Origin: Candidatus Neomicrothrix sp. UBA4742
GTDB lineage: Bacteria; Actinomycetota; Acidimicrobiia; Acidimicrobiales; Acidimicrobilacustridaceae
Direction of reading: 5' to 3'
Assembly (NCBI GenBank): GCA_002403895.1
Contig: DHIQ01000278.1
Coordinates: 1-6,178, forward strand
DNA length: 6,178 nt
Below are positions 1 through 6,178 of the stretch, one piece after another. Made by a program: the position numbers and the translations under genes. The notes under the pieces are model-generated. The model did no database searches, had not been told where the DNA came from, and worked only from the letters and a program-made list of their open reading frames with translations. Within the stretch, counting starts at the first letter, position 1, and each line of letters opens with the position of its first letter.

Positions 1-54
1 CCAGCCCCGCTCGAGTCTCCGGATGCCGCATATCCCCAGGTCAGGCAGTGTGGT

Positions 55-437
<383 letters not shown>

Positions 438-582
438 GCCGACAGTGTGACCGCTCCAACCGAGGACGCGCCACCCCGAATCGGCTCGCGGTCGTCCGCC
501 GCCGGGATTGGAGAACGTTCCGCCACCGAAACGGTGGCCAACGGTTCTTACGTTCGTGGAGCTGGCCGCGGGCCGGGCCCGG
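438..582. other. Intergenic region between the metalloprotein operon and rnpB
   Basis: This 145-base gap should hold both the end of the upstream operon and the rnpB promoter. The hairpin at 512-548 is the only clear structure. On the minus strand CACACT lies 6 bases before the P1 5' strand and is well placed for a -10 element, but no matching -35 is present at 16-18 bases, so I do not call a promoter. Confidence 0.4.
512..548 (-). terminator. Imperfect long hairpin between the ferritin-like lipoprotein gene and rnpB; candidate terminator
   Basis: On the minus strand, 532-538 (GCCACCG) pairs perfectly with 522-528 (CGGTGGC) across a TTT loop. Beyond a small internal loop, CGTT (540-543) pairs with AACG (516-519). 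After a bulged C, AGAA (545-548) pairs with TTCT (512-515). That gives about 15 bp in all. It lies 34 bases after the stop codon at 583 and about 75 bases before the rnpB 5' end, where a terminator for the upstream operon is expected. Only a weak T-containing stretch follows on the minus strand, so it is not a classical U-tract terminator. Such weak tails are common in high-GC actinobacteria. It could instead be an mRNA 3'-end stabiliser. Confidence 0.5.
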
Positions 583-1428
583 CTACGAAGCGGCCGTGGT
601 GGGCGGCGGCGGCGTTTCCACCGGGCCGTTGGGCCCGATGTAGGACTCTGGCGGCGTCGCGTCGCGGGTCGGCATGACCGGCAGCGGCACCGGGTTGGCC
701 GCCTGCACGCCGTACAGCACGGTGAGATGGCGGGCCTCGGTGGCCCCGATGCTCATGATGGCGGCCCGCAGATCGCCGGTGGTGAGCATCCCTCCGGCCT
801 GCACGTAGGTCTGAGCGGCGGTGTTCTCCAGTACGACGGCGATCTTCACGATTCCGGCCTCGGCGTCAGCCGCCGCCAGGGCCGGGGTCACCACCTCGAC
901 GTCGAGGAACGGGTTGGCCGTGTCGTACGGCGTGCCCCCGAGGTCGCGGGTGGCCTTGGCCAGTAGGTCACCATGATCCTGATGCTGGCTCTGGAACAGC
1001 TTGATGGTGTCCAGCACGTCGGCCGTCGTGAGCAGGCCGGAGTCGATGGCCTTCTGGTAGGTCTGGACGGCTAGCACCTCGATGGACTGCGCCGTGCGCA
1101 AGAGCGTCAGATCCAGCTCCTTGCTGCCCGGCGCCGTCGTGGTGGTGGACGAGGGCGCGGGGATCGACGTGCCGCTCACCGGCAGCGTCTTCTTCGAGCT
1201 CTTGCCGCAGCCCACCAGCATGGCCGACCCCAGCACGGTGGCACTCCCGACGGTCAGGAACGACCGGCGGCTGGGCACCCCCACCAAGGCCCCCTTGGCC
1301 GACGACGCCGCGTCGGAATCGTGGTCGAAGACTCGCTTGAGGGCCTCACGGAACCGGGGCACCGCCTCGGCGTGGTCCTGCTTCGATGCGCTGAGCTGGC
1401 GACGCACCTCGTCGCGATTGATGTTCAT
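583..1428 (-). CDS. Ferritin-like domain protein, predicted Tat lipoprotein
   Basis: This 281-residue protein is probably exported folded and lipid-anchored outside the membrane. A Tat motif SRRSFL (residues 53-58) is followed by a hydrophobic stretch and a lipobox LVGC with Cys74. A Ser/Thr/Pro linker (about 80-102) then leads to a ferritin-like four-helix region (about 103-242). Candidate metal ligands are Glu117 (helix 1), His149 and His152 (HQDH, helix 2), Glu201 (helix 3), and Glu231 with His234 (EARH, helix 4). Helix 2 carries HxxH where the usual di-iron pattern is ExxH. A Pro-rich tail closes the protein. The ATG start has AAGGAG 8 bases upstream. The 50-residue charged stretch before the Tat motif is unusually long. 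It lies 27 bases after its paralogue, in the same operon. The substrate or partner is unknown; iron or other metal binding is inferred from the fold. Confidence 0.9.
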   Translation of the reverse strand: MNINRDEVRRQLSASKQDHAEAVPRFREALKRVFDHDSDAASSAKGALVGVPSRRSFLTVGSATVLGSAMLVGCGKSSKKTLPVSGTSIPAPSSTTTTAPGSKELDLTLLRTAQSIEVLAVQTYQKAIDSGLLTTADVLDTIKLFQSQHQDHGDLLAKATRDLGGTPYDTANPFLDVEVVTPALAAADAEAGIVKIAVVLENTAAQTYVQAGGMLTTGDLRAAIMSIGATEARHLTVLYGVQAANPVPLPVMPTRDATPPESYIGPNGPVETPPPPTTAAS

Positions 1429-1436
1429 CTCTCGGG

Positions 1437-1442
1437 CTCCTT
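1437..1442 (-). promoter_or_regulatory. Ribosome binding site AAGGAG
   Basis: AAGGAG sits on the minus strand 8 bases before the ATG at 1428. It is the strongest Shine-Dalgarno match in the window. It supports the long N-terminus of the ferritin-like lipoprotein over internal GTG codons nearer to the Tat motif. Confidence 0.8.
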
Positions 1443-1455
1443 GGGTGTGTCGCGC

Positions 1456-2226
1456 TCAGCTGGCGGCGTACTGGGACGGGTTCAGGGCGGCGGCGGTGGT
1501 CTGGAACGCCGGCATCCACTGATCGGTCGGGAGGTTCAGCGTCTGACCCCAGACGACGGCGTGCTGGGCCTCGATGGGCTCGATGGTGGCCACGGCGGCG
1601 GCGGTCTCCCAGCTTTCCAGCGTGCCCATGAGCAGCTGGTAGGTGGAGGCTGCGCCGGTTTCGATGTCGAACGCGATCTGCATGAGGGCGTTCTCGTCGG
1701 GGGCGGCGGTGATCCGCGGGGTGAACAGCACCAGGATCTTGTCGTTGGCCGCCGGCGCGGTCGTCGGTGCGGTGTCGTTTGACGTCTGTTTTGGCAACAA
1801 GGCGGTCAGGGCATCGGCGTGCTGGCCGTGGTGGCGGGCAAACGTCCGGGCGGACTCCAGCGGCGCGCCCTGGAGCTTGCCGGTGGCGATCATGCCCCCA
1901 TAGGCCGCCTTGACCGCCAGCTCGAGCCCTCGGGCGAAGCGCACCAGCATGAGATCGGCATCGGGGATGTCCGAGGCGGCCGTGGTGGTCGCCGACTGAG
2001 CCATGGCGGCGGGCACCAGGCCGGCGGCGGGCACCAAGGCGGCGCCGAACGCCACGGCCGCGCCGCCGAGGGTCAGGTTGCGCATGAAGGAACGGCGGTT
2101 GGCCACGGCCGCCGGGTCCACGGTGCCCAGGTGAGCCTCGGCCAGATCCTCCTGCAGCGTCTTCATCGCCTCGCGGTGTTCCTCATCGGCGTGTTCGGTG
2201 AGCTGGCGCAGGGCCCTCATCGACAT
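1456..2226 (-). CDS. Ferritin-like domain protein with Tat signal peptide, secreted
   Basis: This 256-residue protein is a paralogue of the lipoprotein encoded directly downstream. The twin-arginine motif NRRSFM (residues 43-48) is followed by a hydrophobic core and a likely cleavage site after AMA (residue 76). There is no lipobox Cys, so it should be released as a soluble protein. The ferritin-like region (about 88-232) has candidate ligands Glu102 (helix 1), His133 and His136 (HGQH, helix 2), Glu189 (helix 3), and Glu219 with His222 (EAQH, helix 4). As in its paralogue, helix 2 has HxxH rather than ExxH. I chose the ATG at 2226 because GAGGAAGG lies 9 bases upstream. An in-frame GTG at 2268 would add 14 residues but has no comparable site. 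A charged, helix-prone segment of about 42 residues precedes the Tat motif. The biochemical role is unknown; it could bind iron, another metal, or support redox chemistry with the cupredoxin. Confidence 0.9.
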   Translation of the reverse strand: MSMRALRQLTEHADEEHREAMKTLQEDLAEAHLGTVDPAAVANRRSFMRNLTLGGAAVAFGAALVPAAGLVPAAMAQSATTTAASDIPDADLMLVRFARGLELAVKAAYGGMIATGKLQGAPLESARTFARHHGQHADALTALLPKQTSNDTAPTTAPAANDKILVLFTPRITAAPDENALMQIAFDIETGAASTYQLLMGTLESWETAAAVATIEPIEAQHAVVWGQTLNLPTDQWMPAFQTTAAALNPSQYAAS

Positions 2227-2235
2227 GGGGTATGT

Positions 2236-2243
2236 CCTTCCTC
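2236..2243 (-). promoter_or_regulatory. Ribosome binding site GAGGAAGG deciding the start at 2226
   Basis: GAGGAAGG on the minus strand lies 9 bases before the ATG at 2226. It falls inside the longer open frame that begins with GTG at 2268, so it argues for the shorter protein. Two codons later is a second ATG (2220), which is a less well spaced alternative. Confidence 0.75.
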
Positions 2244-2286
2244 GGTGGTTCAGGTTCTGATGGTTCACGGGAGACGCACCCGATCG

Positions 2287-2778
2287 TCAGGAGACGACCA
2301 CGGTGCCCTTCATGTAGTTGTGCAGGTTGCAGAAGTAGGGGTAGTTGCCCGCCTTGGCGAAGGTGTGAGTAACTGGGTTGTTGGTTCCCTGTCGCCCGAG
2401 ATCGAAGGTCTCGGGGCTGGCGGGGGCCGACATCACCCAGTGGTCGGCCACGTCGGTGTTTGCCCAGGTCACGGTGGTGCCAGCCTTCACCATGATCGTG
2501 GAGGGGATGAAGTCGTAATCCTTGATGGTTACCTGCCCGGGACCAGACGGAGCCGACGACGTGGAGGAAGGCGGCGCCGCGGTCCCTGAAGTCGAGGGAG
2601 GCGCCGCCGTCGTGTCGCTGCTCGGCGGCGCAATGGGGCCGGGCCCCTTGGCCGAGGGGTTGCCGGAACTGCATGCCGTCGCCAGGGTCGCGACCAGCAC
2701 CAGGAGCGTCACGGCGACGCCGGCGGCATTGAGCGCGCTGATCGAGCGCGCCACCGAACGGAGTCGGGGGGCCGTCAT
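2287..2778 (-). CDS. Cupredoxin (plastocyanin/amicyanin-like type 1 copper protein), exported
   Basis: This 163-residue blue-copper protein probably carries electrons outside the membrane. Residues 1-36 form a signal sequence ending at TLATAC, so Cys36 could be lipid-modified, although the residue three before Cys is Ala rather than the preferred Leu. A Ser/Thr/Pro/Ala-rich stalk (about 37-80) precedes the cupredoxin fold (82-163). Type 1 copper ligands are all visible: His113 in ADHW, then Cys150, His153 and Met156 in CNLHNYM. The C-x2-H-x2-M loop has amicyanin-type spacing, shorter than the plastocyanin C-x2-H-x4-M. The end MKGTVVVS is typical of the family. GGAG (2784-2787) lies 5 bases before the ATG. 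It follows the kinase gene by 86 bases and precedes the secreted ferritin-like gene by 60. The redox partner is unknown; the neighbouring ferritin-like proteins are the obvious candidates. Confidence 0.93.
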   Translation of the reverse strand: MTAPRLRSVARSISALNAAGVAVTLLVLVATLATACSSGNPSAKGPGPIAPPSSDTTAAPPSTSGTAAPPSSTSSAPSGPGQVTIKDYDFIPSTIMVKAGTTVTWANTDVADHWVMSAPASPETFDLGRQGTNNPVTHTFAKAGNYPYFCNLHNYMKGTVVVS

Positions 2779-2864
2779 CGACGCTCCATAGTGGTGCTGG
2801 TGCTGGGCACCCGGAGAGTATTGCCGGTCGTCCCGGGGAGTCGGTACTCGGCCGCTCCGGCGGC

Positions 2865-4307
2865 TCAGAAGTCGAGCCCCGAAAGCTCCGGGAACCAGCC
2901 TCCGGCCCGACGCACGGCCTCGGCCCACCGGGCTCGATCGAGCGGAGCCCCGGGCTCCACCGAGTACGTCGGGGCCCAGGTGGCGGCGATGTCCGCCAGG
3001 CCGTTCCACGTGCCCAGGGCCAGCCCGGCGGCGAACGCCGCGCCCATGGTGGTGGCCTCGATGACGGGGGAGACCTCGACCGTCCGCTGGGTGGCGTCGG
3101 CCAGCAACTGCACGAACGTCTCGTTGCGGCTCATGCCTCCGTCGATCCGCACGGCGGCTATGGGTGGGGCCCCATCGGCTTCGGCCGCGTCCACCAGGTC
3201 GGCGCCGCGTTGGGCCACCCCTTCGAGCACGGCCCGCACGATCTGAGGACGGCCGGCGCCGCGGGTGAGACCGAGCAGCGTGCCTCGTGCCCCGTAGTCC
3301 CACTGGGGGGTGCCCAGCCCCATCAGCGCCGGCACGTACACCACGCCGTCGGTCGTCTCGCATTGCGACGCCACGTCGTGGGACTGGGCGCTGCTGGTGA
3401 GGATCCCGAGGTCGTCGCGCAGCCACTCGACGTTGGTGCCGGCCGACAACATGATCGCCTCGAGGCCCCAGGTGGGCGTGCCGTCGCGCCGCCACGCCAC
3501 AATGGGGAACGTCCCGCCCCCGCCGCGGGTGTCGAAGCGGGGCCGGTCCGGTCCCACCACTACGTCGAGCATGCCACCGGTGCCGAACGTGATCTTGGCG
3601 GGGCCGGGCTCGACCACGCCCTGGCCCAGCATCGAAGCCTGCTGATCGCCGAGGATGCCGGCGATGGGGGGTGTCCCATCGAGCGCCGTGGCTGCCCCCA
3701 GCACCTCCGTCGAATCCACGATGGTCGGCATCATGGCCGCCGGGATGGCCAGCTTGGCCAACACGCTGTCGTCCCACGTGCCGCCGTCGAGATTGATGAG
3801 CCCGGTGACCGCCGCGTTCGACAGGTCGGTGACGTGGAGCGCACCCTGCGACAGGCGCCACGCGATCCAGGTGTCGGGCGTGCCGAAGCACAGGTCGCGC
3901 GACCGCTCCGGGTCGTAGGTGTTGAGCAGCCACGCCACCTTGGTGGCCGACTGGTTGGGAGCGAAGCGCAGCCCGTCAGCCTGGAACACGAGGCATTCCG
4001 TCACGGTGCGCAGGTCCTGCCAGCCGAGCGCGGGGCCGACCGGCTCGCCGGTCGCCCGGTCCCACACGATGGCCGAGGCCCGCTGGTTGGTGATGCCCAC
4101 CCCATCGACCGGCCCGGCCTCGGCCAGCGCCCGGGCAGCCAGGTCGAGGGCCACGTCGGCCAGCACGTTGGCGTCGAACTCAACCAACCCGGCCATCGGG
4201 GTGTCGGGCAGGACCTCGCGGTAGTGCTCCACCGCGACGGTGGTGTCGGGCCGCACGACCGCCGCTCGGATCCCACTGGTGCCCACGTCGATGACGAGGA
4301 TGCTCAC
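2865..4307 (-). CDS. FGGY-family carbohydrate kinase, glycerol-kinase-like
   Basis: This 480-residue cytoplasmic kinase transfers phosphate from ATP to a polyol or sugar. The actin-like fold is marked by the N-terminal phosphate loop DVGTSG (7-12), NQRASAIVWDRATGEPVG (74-91), GDQQASMLGQ (220-229, Asp221 the likely catalytic base), FGTGGM (241-246), GLGTPQWD (330-337), and DGGMSRN (389-395) for adenine-site binding. Overall it lines up with E. coli GlpK, but glycerol contacts differ: Arg83, Trp103 and Asp245 are kept (here Arg76, Trp96, Asp221), while Glu84, Tyr135 and Phe270 become Ala77, Asn118 and Met246. A loop between Trp96 and Asn118 is about 10 residues shorter. The true substrate may therefore not be glycerol, so I give no gene symbol. 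The start is GTG, placing the phosphate loop at the usual position, with a G-rich stretch (4314-4320) as a weak binding site. It lies 74 bases after the membrane-protein gene. Confidence 0.92.
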   Translation of the reverse strand: MSILVIDVGTSGIRAAVVRPDTTVAVEHYREVLPDTPMAGLVEFDANVLADVALDLAARALAEAGPVDGVGITNQRASAIVWDRATGEPVGPALGWQDLRTVTECLVFQADGLRFAPNQSATKVAWLLNTYDPERSRDLCFGTPDTWIAWRLSQGALHVTDLSNAAVTGLINLDGGTWDDSVLAKLAIPAAMMPTIVDSTEVLGAATALDGTPPIAGILGDQQASMLGQGVVEPGPAKITFGTGGMLDVVVGPDRPRFDTRGGGGTFPIVAWRRDGTPTWGLEAIMLSAGTNVEWLRDDLGILTSSAQSHDVASQCETTDGVVYVPALMGLGTPQWDYGARGTLLGLTRGAGRPQIVRAVLEGVAQRGADLVDAAEADGAPPIAAVRIDGGMSRNETFVQLLADATQRTVEVSPVIEATTMGAAFAAGLALGTWNGLADIAATWAPTYSVEPGAPLDRARWAEAVRRAGGWFPELSGLDF

Positions 4308-4381
4308 GATTGGTTCCCCCAGGATCGGCTTCGGTCAGGCCGCTTTGGCCAGGCCGTGTCGGGCGCTCTCACCCCAACTGA

Positions 4382-4813
4382 TCAAGCTCCGTGTTCCCCA
4401 TCATCGCTCGCCGTGGCCGCCCGCTGGCGACGACGCTCTGCCAGCTCGGCGCCGAGGATGCCCGACGACACGGCGAGCAACACGGTGAAGCTCAGCGACA
4501 CGACGCTTATCGACCGGCCCGACACCGCCCGGTCGACCAGGCCGACGACGAGGAAGATGACTACCGCCACCAGGCAGGCGGCCGACGCCTGGGTCAGGTA
4601 GCGGTCCGGGTTGGTCTTGGCCGACACCGCCCCGCCCCAGGCGAACCCGACCAGTACCAGCAGGAAGAGCAGGCCCTGCGATTCGGAGTCAGCGCCCACG
4701 ATGCGGAGAGCAACGCCGGCGGGAACGGCGATCAACAAGGCGGCCCCGGCACCCCGAGCAATGCCCGTCGGTTCCAGGGGCGGTCGGGCGTTCGCCGGAA
4801 CCGGGTCGTTCAC
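4382..4813 (-). CDS. Small membrane protein with four predicted transmembrane segments, unknown function
   Basis: I do not recognise this 143-residue protein. It has four hydrophobic segments at about 17-39, 46-65, 73-93 and 102-122, joined by short polar loops such as SAKTNPDRYLTQ (64-75). A positively charged stretch, ERRRQR (126-131), follows the last segment and would favour a cytoplasmic C-terminus. The tail is acidic and polar. The GTG start overlaps the TGA stop of the upstream flavoenzyme gene as GTGA (4810-4813), a typical sign of translational coupling, and it fixes the start well. The overlap suggests that the product works with, or is at least made together with, the flavoenzyme, perhaps by placing it at the membrane. 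That role is inference only. Confidence 0.82.
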   Translation of the reverse strand: MNDPVPANARPPLEPTGIARGAGAALLIAVPAGVALRIVGADSESQGLLFLLVLVGFAWGGAVSAKTNPDRYLTQASAACLVAVVIFLVVGLVDRAVSGRSISVVSLSFTVLLAVSSGILGAELAERRRQRAATASDDGEHGA

Positions 4814-6178
4814 GCGCCCGTGGTCGGGGAGACGGCCGGCCAGTTCTGGTCGGCGAACGGGTTGGGCCCGAAAGGGCTGGGGAGGCCGAGCTTGCCCGGG
4901 TTCAAGATGCCCTTGGGGTCCAGCGCGGCCTTGACCGCTATCAGCGTCCTGTGCGCGGCACCGAGGGCCTCGGCCATGAACCGGGCCCGGTTGATGCCCA
5001 CCCCATGATGGTGGCTGAGAGCGCCGCCCCCAGCCAGCACGGCCCGGGTGCCAGCATCCCAGGCGGCGCGGTAGTAGGCGTCCTTGGCTGCCGGCTCGGG
5101 CTTGCCGGCGAAGGTGAAGTACAGGCAGGCGCCGTTGGGATAGGTGTGGGACTGGTGGGCCGACACGGCCAGCGTTCCCGGTACGGCCTTGATGGCGTCG
5201 AGGGCCGAGCGGTAGATGCCGGGGAGCGCCGACCAGGAACCGGTGATCTCCATAGTGTCGACCACCAGGCCGCCGCCGATGAGTTGTTCGAGTTGGGCCA
5301 CGTTGTTGCGGTGGCCCATCCACTGCTCGACGAGGCCGACATCGAGCGGCAGCGAGACTTTGCACTCCTCCTCGACGACCTCGATGGTGGCGTCGACCAG
5401 GCAGGGGTCGCCCTCGTCCAACACCAACAGCACGTGGAGGTCGCCGGTCTTGTAGGAGCGGTCGGCCTCGACCGCGTCGTACAGCCGCAGGACCGCGGGG
5501 GTCGCGCCCCGGCGCAGGATCCGCCGGCAAGCATCCAACCCCTCCTCGAACGAGGCGAAGCCGTAGGCCAGGCGCCGTTCATGGGTCGGTGCCGGGTGCA
5601 CCCGCAGCCGGGCGCCGGTGATGATGCCCAGCGTCCCCTCGCTGCCCACGAACAGCTGGTTGAGGTCGGGTCCGGTGGCCTGACGTGCGTTGCCCTCGGT
5701 GTGGATCACGGTGCCGTCGGCCAAAGCCACGTCGAGGCCCACCACCATGTCCTCGATCTTGCCGTAGCGGGTAGAGAGCTGACCGGCGCCACGACACGCC
5801 AGCCATCCACCCACCGTGGACAGCGCCACCGACTGGGGCCAGTGCCCGCAGGTGAGGCCGTAGGTGGTGCGGAGCTCGTGTTCGAAGTAGTCGCCGAACG
5901 TGCCGCACAAGACGTCCACCACCAGGGAGGTGTCGTCCACCGAGCGGATGCCCTTGACGTCGCACAGGTCCAACACGACCCCGCCGTACAGCGGGACTGA
6001 CGAGCCGCACACGCCGCTGCGCCCGGCCGCCGCCGTCACCGGTATGCCGGCTTCGTTGCACACGGCCAGCACGGCTGAGATCTCCTCGACGCTCGACGGC
6101 CGGGCCACCGCCGCGGCCAGCGCCGGGACCTGGTTCTCGAGCGCCCACGTCATGGCCAGCGGCCACCAGTCGCGGCTC
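4810..6178 (-). CDS. FAD-binding oxidase, alkyldihydroxyacetonephosphate synthase-like (5' end beyond window)
   Basis: This is a flavoprotein of the vanillyl-alcohol-oxidase fold. Eukaryotic AGPS swaps the acyl group of acyl-DHAP for a fatty alcohol to make ether lipids. Counting from the Met at 6153, visible motifs are an FAD loop AAGRSGVCGSS (42-52), STVGGWLACRGAG (112-124) with YGKIEDMV (130-137), and TGPDLNQLFVGSEGTLGIIT (160-179). They continue with GACLYFTF (341-348), whose Tyr345 fits the AGPS active-site Tyr, and SHHHGVG (380-386), the AGPS histidine signature. LDPKGILNPGK (411-421) ends the fold. The reading frame stays open to the window edge and encodes SRDWWPLA just before the Met at 6153. 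A WWP motif is expected near the N-terminus of this group, so I treat the gene as cut off at its 5' end. Related bacterial enzymes may act on other hydroxy-acid or lipid substrates, so AGPS activity is not proven. It overlaps the next gene by GTGA. Confidence 0.93.
   Translation of the reverse strand, partial: SRDWWPLAMTWALENQVPALAAAVARPSSVEEISAVLAVCNEAGIPVTAAAGRSGVCGSSVPLYGGVVLDLCDVKGIRSVDDTSLVVDVLCGTFGDYFEHELRTTYGLTCGHWPQSVALSTVGGWLACRGAGQLSTRYGKIEDMVVGLDVALADGTVIHTEGNARQATGPDLNQLFVGSEGTLGIITGARLRVHPAPTHERRLAYGFASFEEGLDACRRILRRGATPAVLRLYDAVEADRSYKTGDLHVLLVLDEGDPCLVDATIEVVEEECKVSLPLDVGLVEQWMGHRNNVAQLEQLIGGGLVVDTMEITGSWSALPGIYRSALDAIKAVPGTLAVSAHQSHTYPNGACLYFTFAGKPEPAAKDAYYRAAWDAGTRAVLAGGGALSHHHGVGINRARFMAEALGAAHRTLIAVKAALDPKGILNPGKLGLPSPFGPNPFADQNWPAVSPTTGA

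Noticed and set aside
1..54. Possible rnpB terminator, for example around GGAT...ATCC at 21-35
   Set aside because: Only 4 bp pair and no T tract follows on the minus strand before the window ends.
2851..2864. Small hairpin GCCGC/GCGGC right after the kinase stop codon
   Set aside because: The stem is only 5 bp with a 4-base loop and has no T tract. Such pairing is frequent by chance at this GC content, so no terminator is called.
2779..2864. Possible promoter for the cupredoxin operon
   Set aside because: AATACT and TATGGA occur but no -35 element lies at a suitable distance, so a promoter cannot be supported from the sequence alone.
2779..3933. Upstream extension of the cupredoxin frame to 548 codons
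   Set aside because: The extra part runs through the kinase gene in another frame and is Arg/Gly/His-rich. The ATG at 2778 has GGAG 5 bases upstream and is followed by a proper signal sequence.
4320..4365. GGCC-rich inverted repeats between the membrane-protein and kinase genes
   Set aside because: Only 4-bp self-complementary GGCC units are present. They are short and common at this GC content, and do not form a convincing terminator or operator.
3210..4601. Plus-strand open frame of 463 codons
   Set aside because: It is antisense to the well-supported kinase and membrane-protein genes. The product is rich in His, Arg, Gly and Pro without any domain, so it is a codon-bias shadow.
6151..6153. 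ATG as start of the AGPS-like flavoenzyme
   Set aside because: The frame stays open upstream and encodes RDWWPLA directly before this Met, which looks like family sequence. The real start is most likely beyond the window edge.

Overview
The window is high-GC DNA, very probably from an actinobacterium. An uncultured Acidimicrobiia-like lineage fits best, but that placement is a guess from general character, not from a marker. The RNase P RNA has the bacterial type A layout and resembles actinobacterial versions. The proteins are rich in Ala, Gly, Val and Arg, and two carry twin-arginine (Tat) signals. Every gene I can support lies on the minus strand, so the window reads right to left. Plus-strand open frames look like high-GC shadows.

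Right part, 2865-6178: a flavoenzyme of the alkyldihydroxyacetonephosphate synthase (AGPS)-like group enters from beyond the right edge. Its stop codon overlaps, by GTGA, the start of a small protein with four predicted membrane segments and no recognised family. After 74 bases comes a glycerol-kinase-like FGGY sugar kinase whose predicted glycerol pocket is altered at three positions. The kinase and flavoenzyme together suggest glycerol-phosphate or ether-lipid type chemistry, which is inference.

Middle part, 583-2778: three genes encode exported metalloproteins. They are a cupredoxin with a type 1 copper site on a Ser/Thr/Pro-rich stalk, a secreted ferritin-like protein with a Tat signal, and a second ferritin-like protein that is a predicted Tat lipoprotein. 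Gaps are short (60 and 27 bases) and good ribosome binding sites are present, so these three are probably one operon. The two ferritin-like proteins are paralogues and share an unusual HxxH in the second helix of the expected four-helix bundle. This copper-plus-iron trio outside the membrane is the most interesting protein-level feature.

Left part, 1-582: after a gap holding a strong imperfect hairpin lies the RNase P RNA gene (rnpB), about 383 nt, with P1, P2, P3, P4 and P19 helices visible by base pairing. Positions 1-54 hold nothing I can assign.

No mobile element, CRISPR array, tRNA gene or integration site was seen. The window looks like ordinary chromosome with a distinctive exported metalloprotein cluster.
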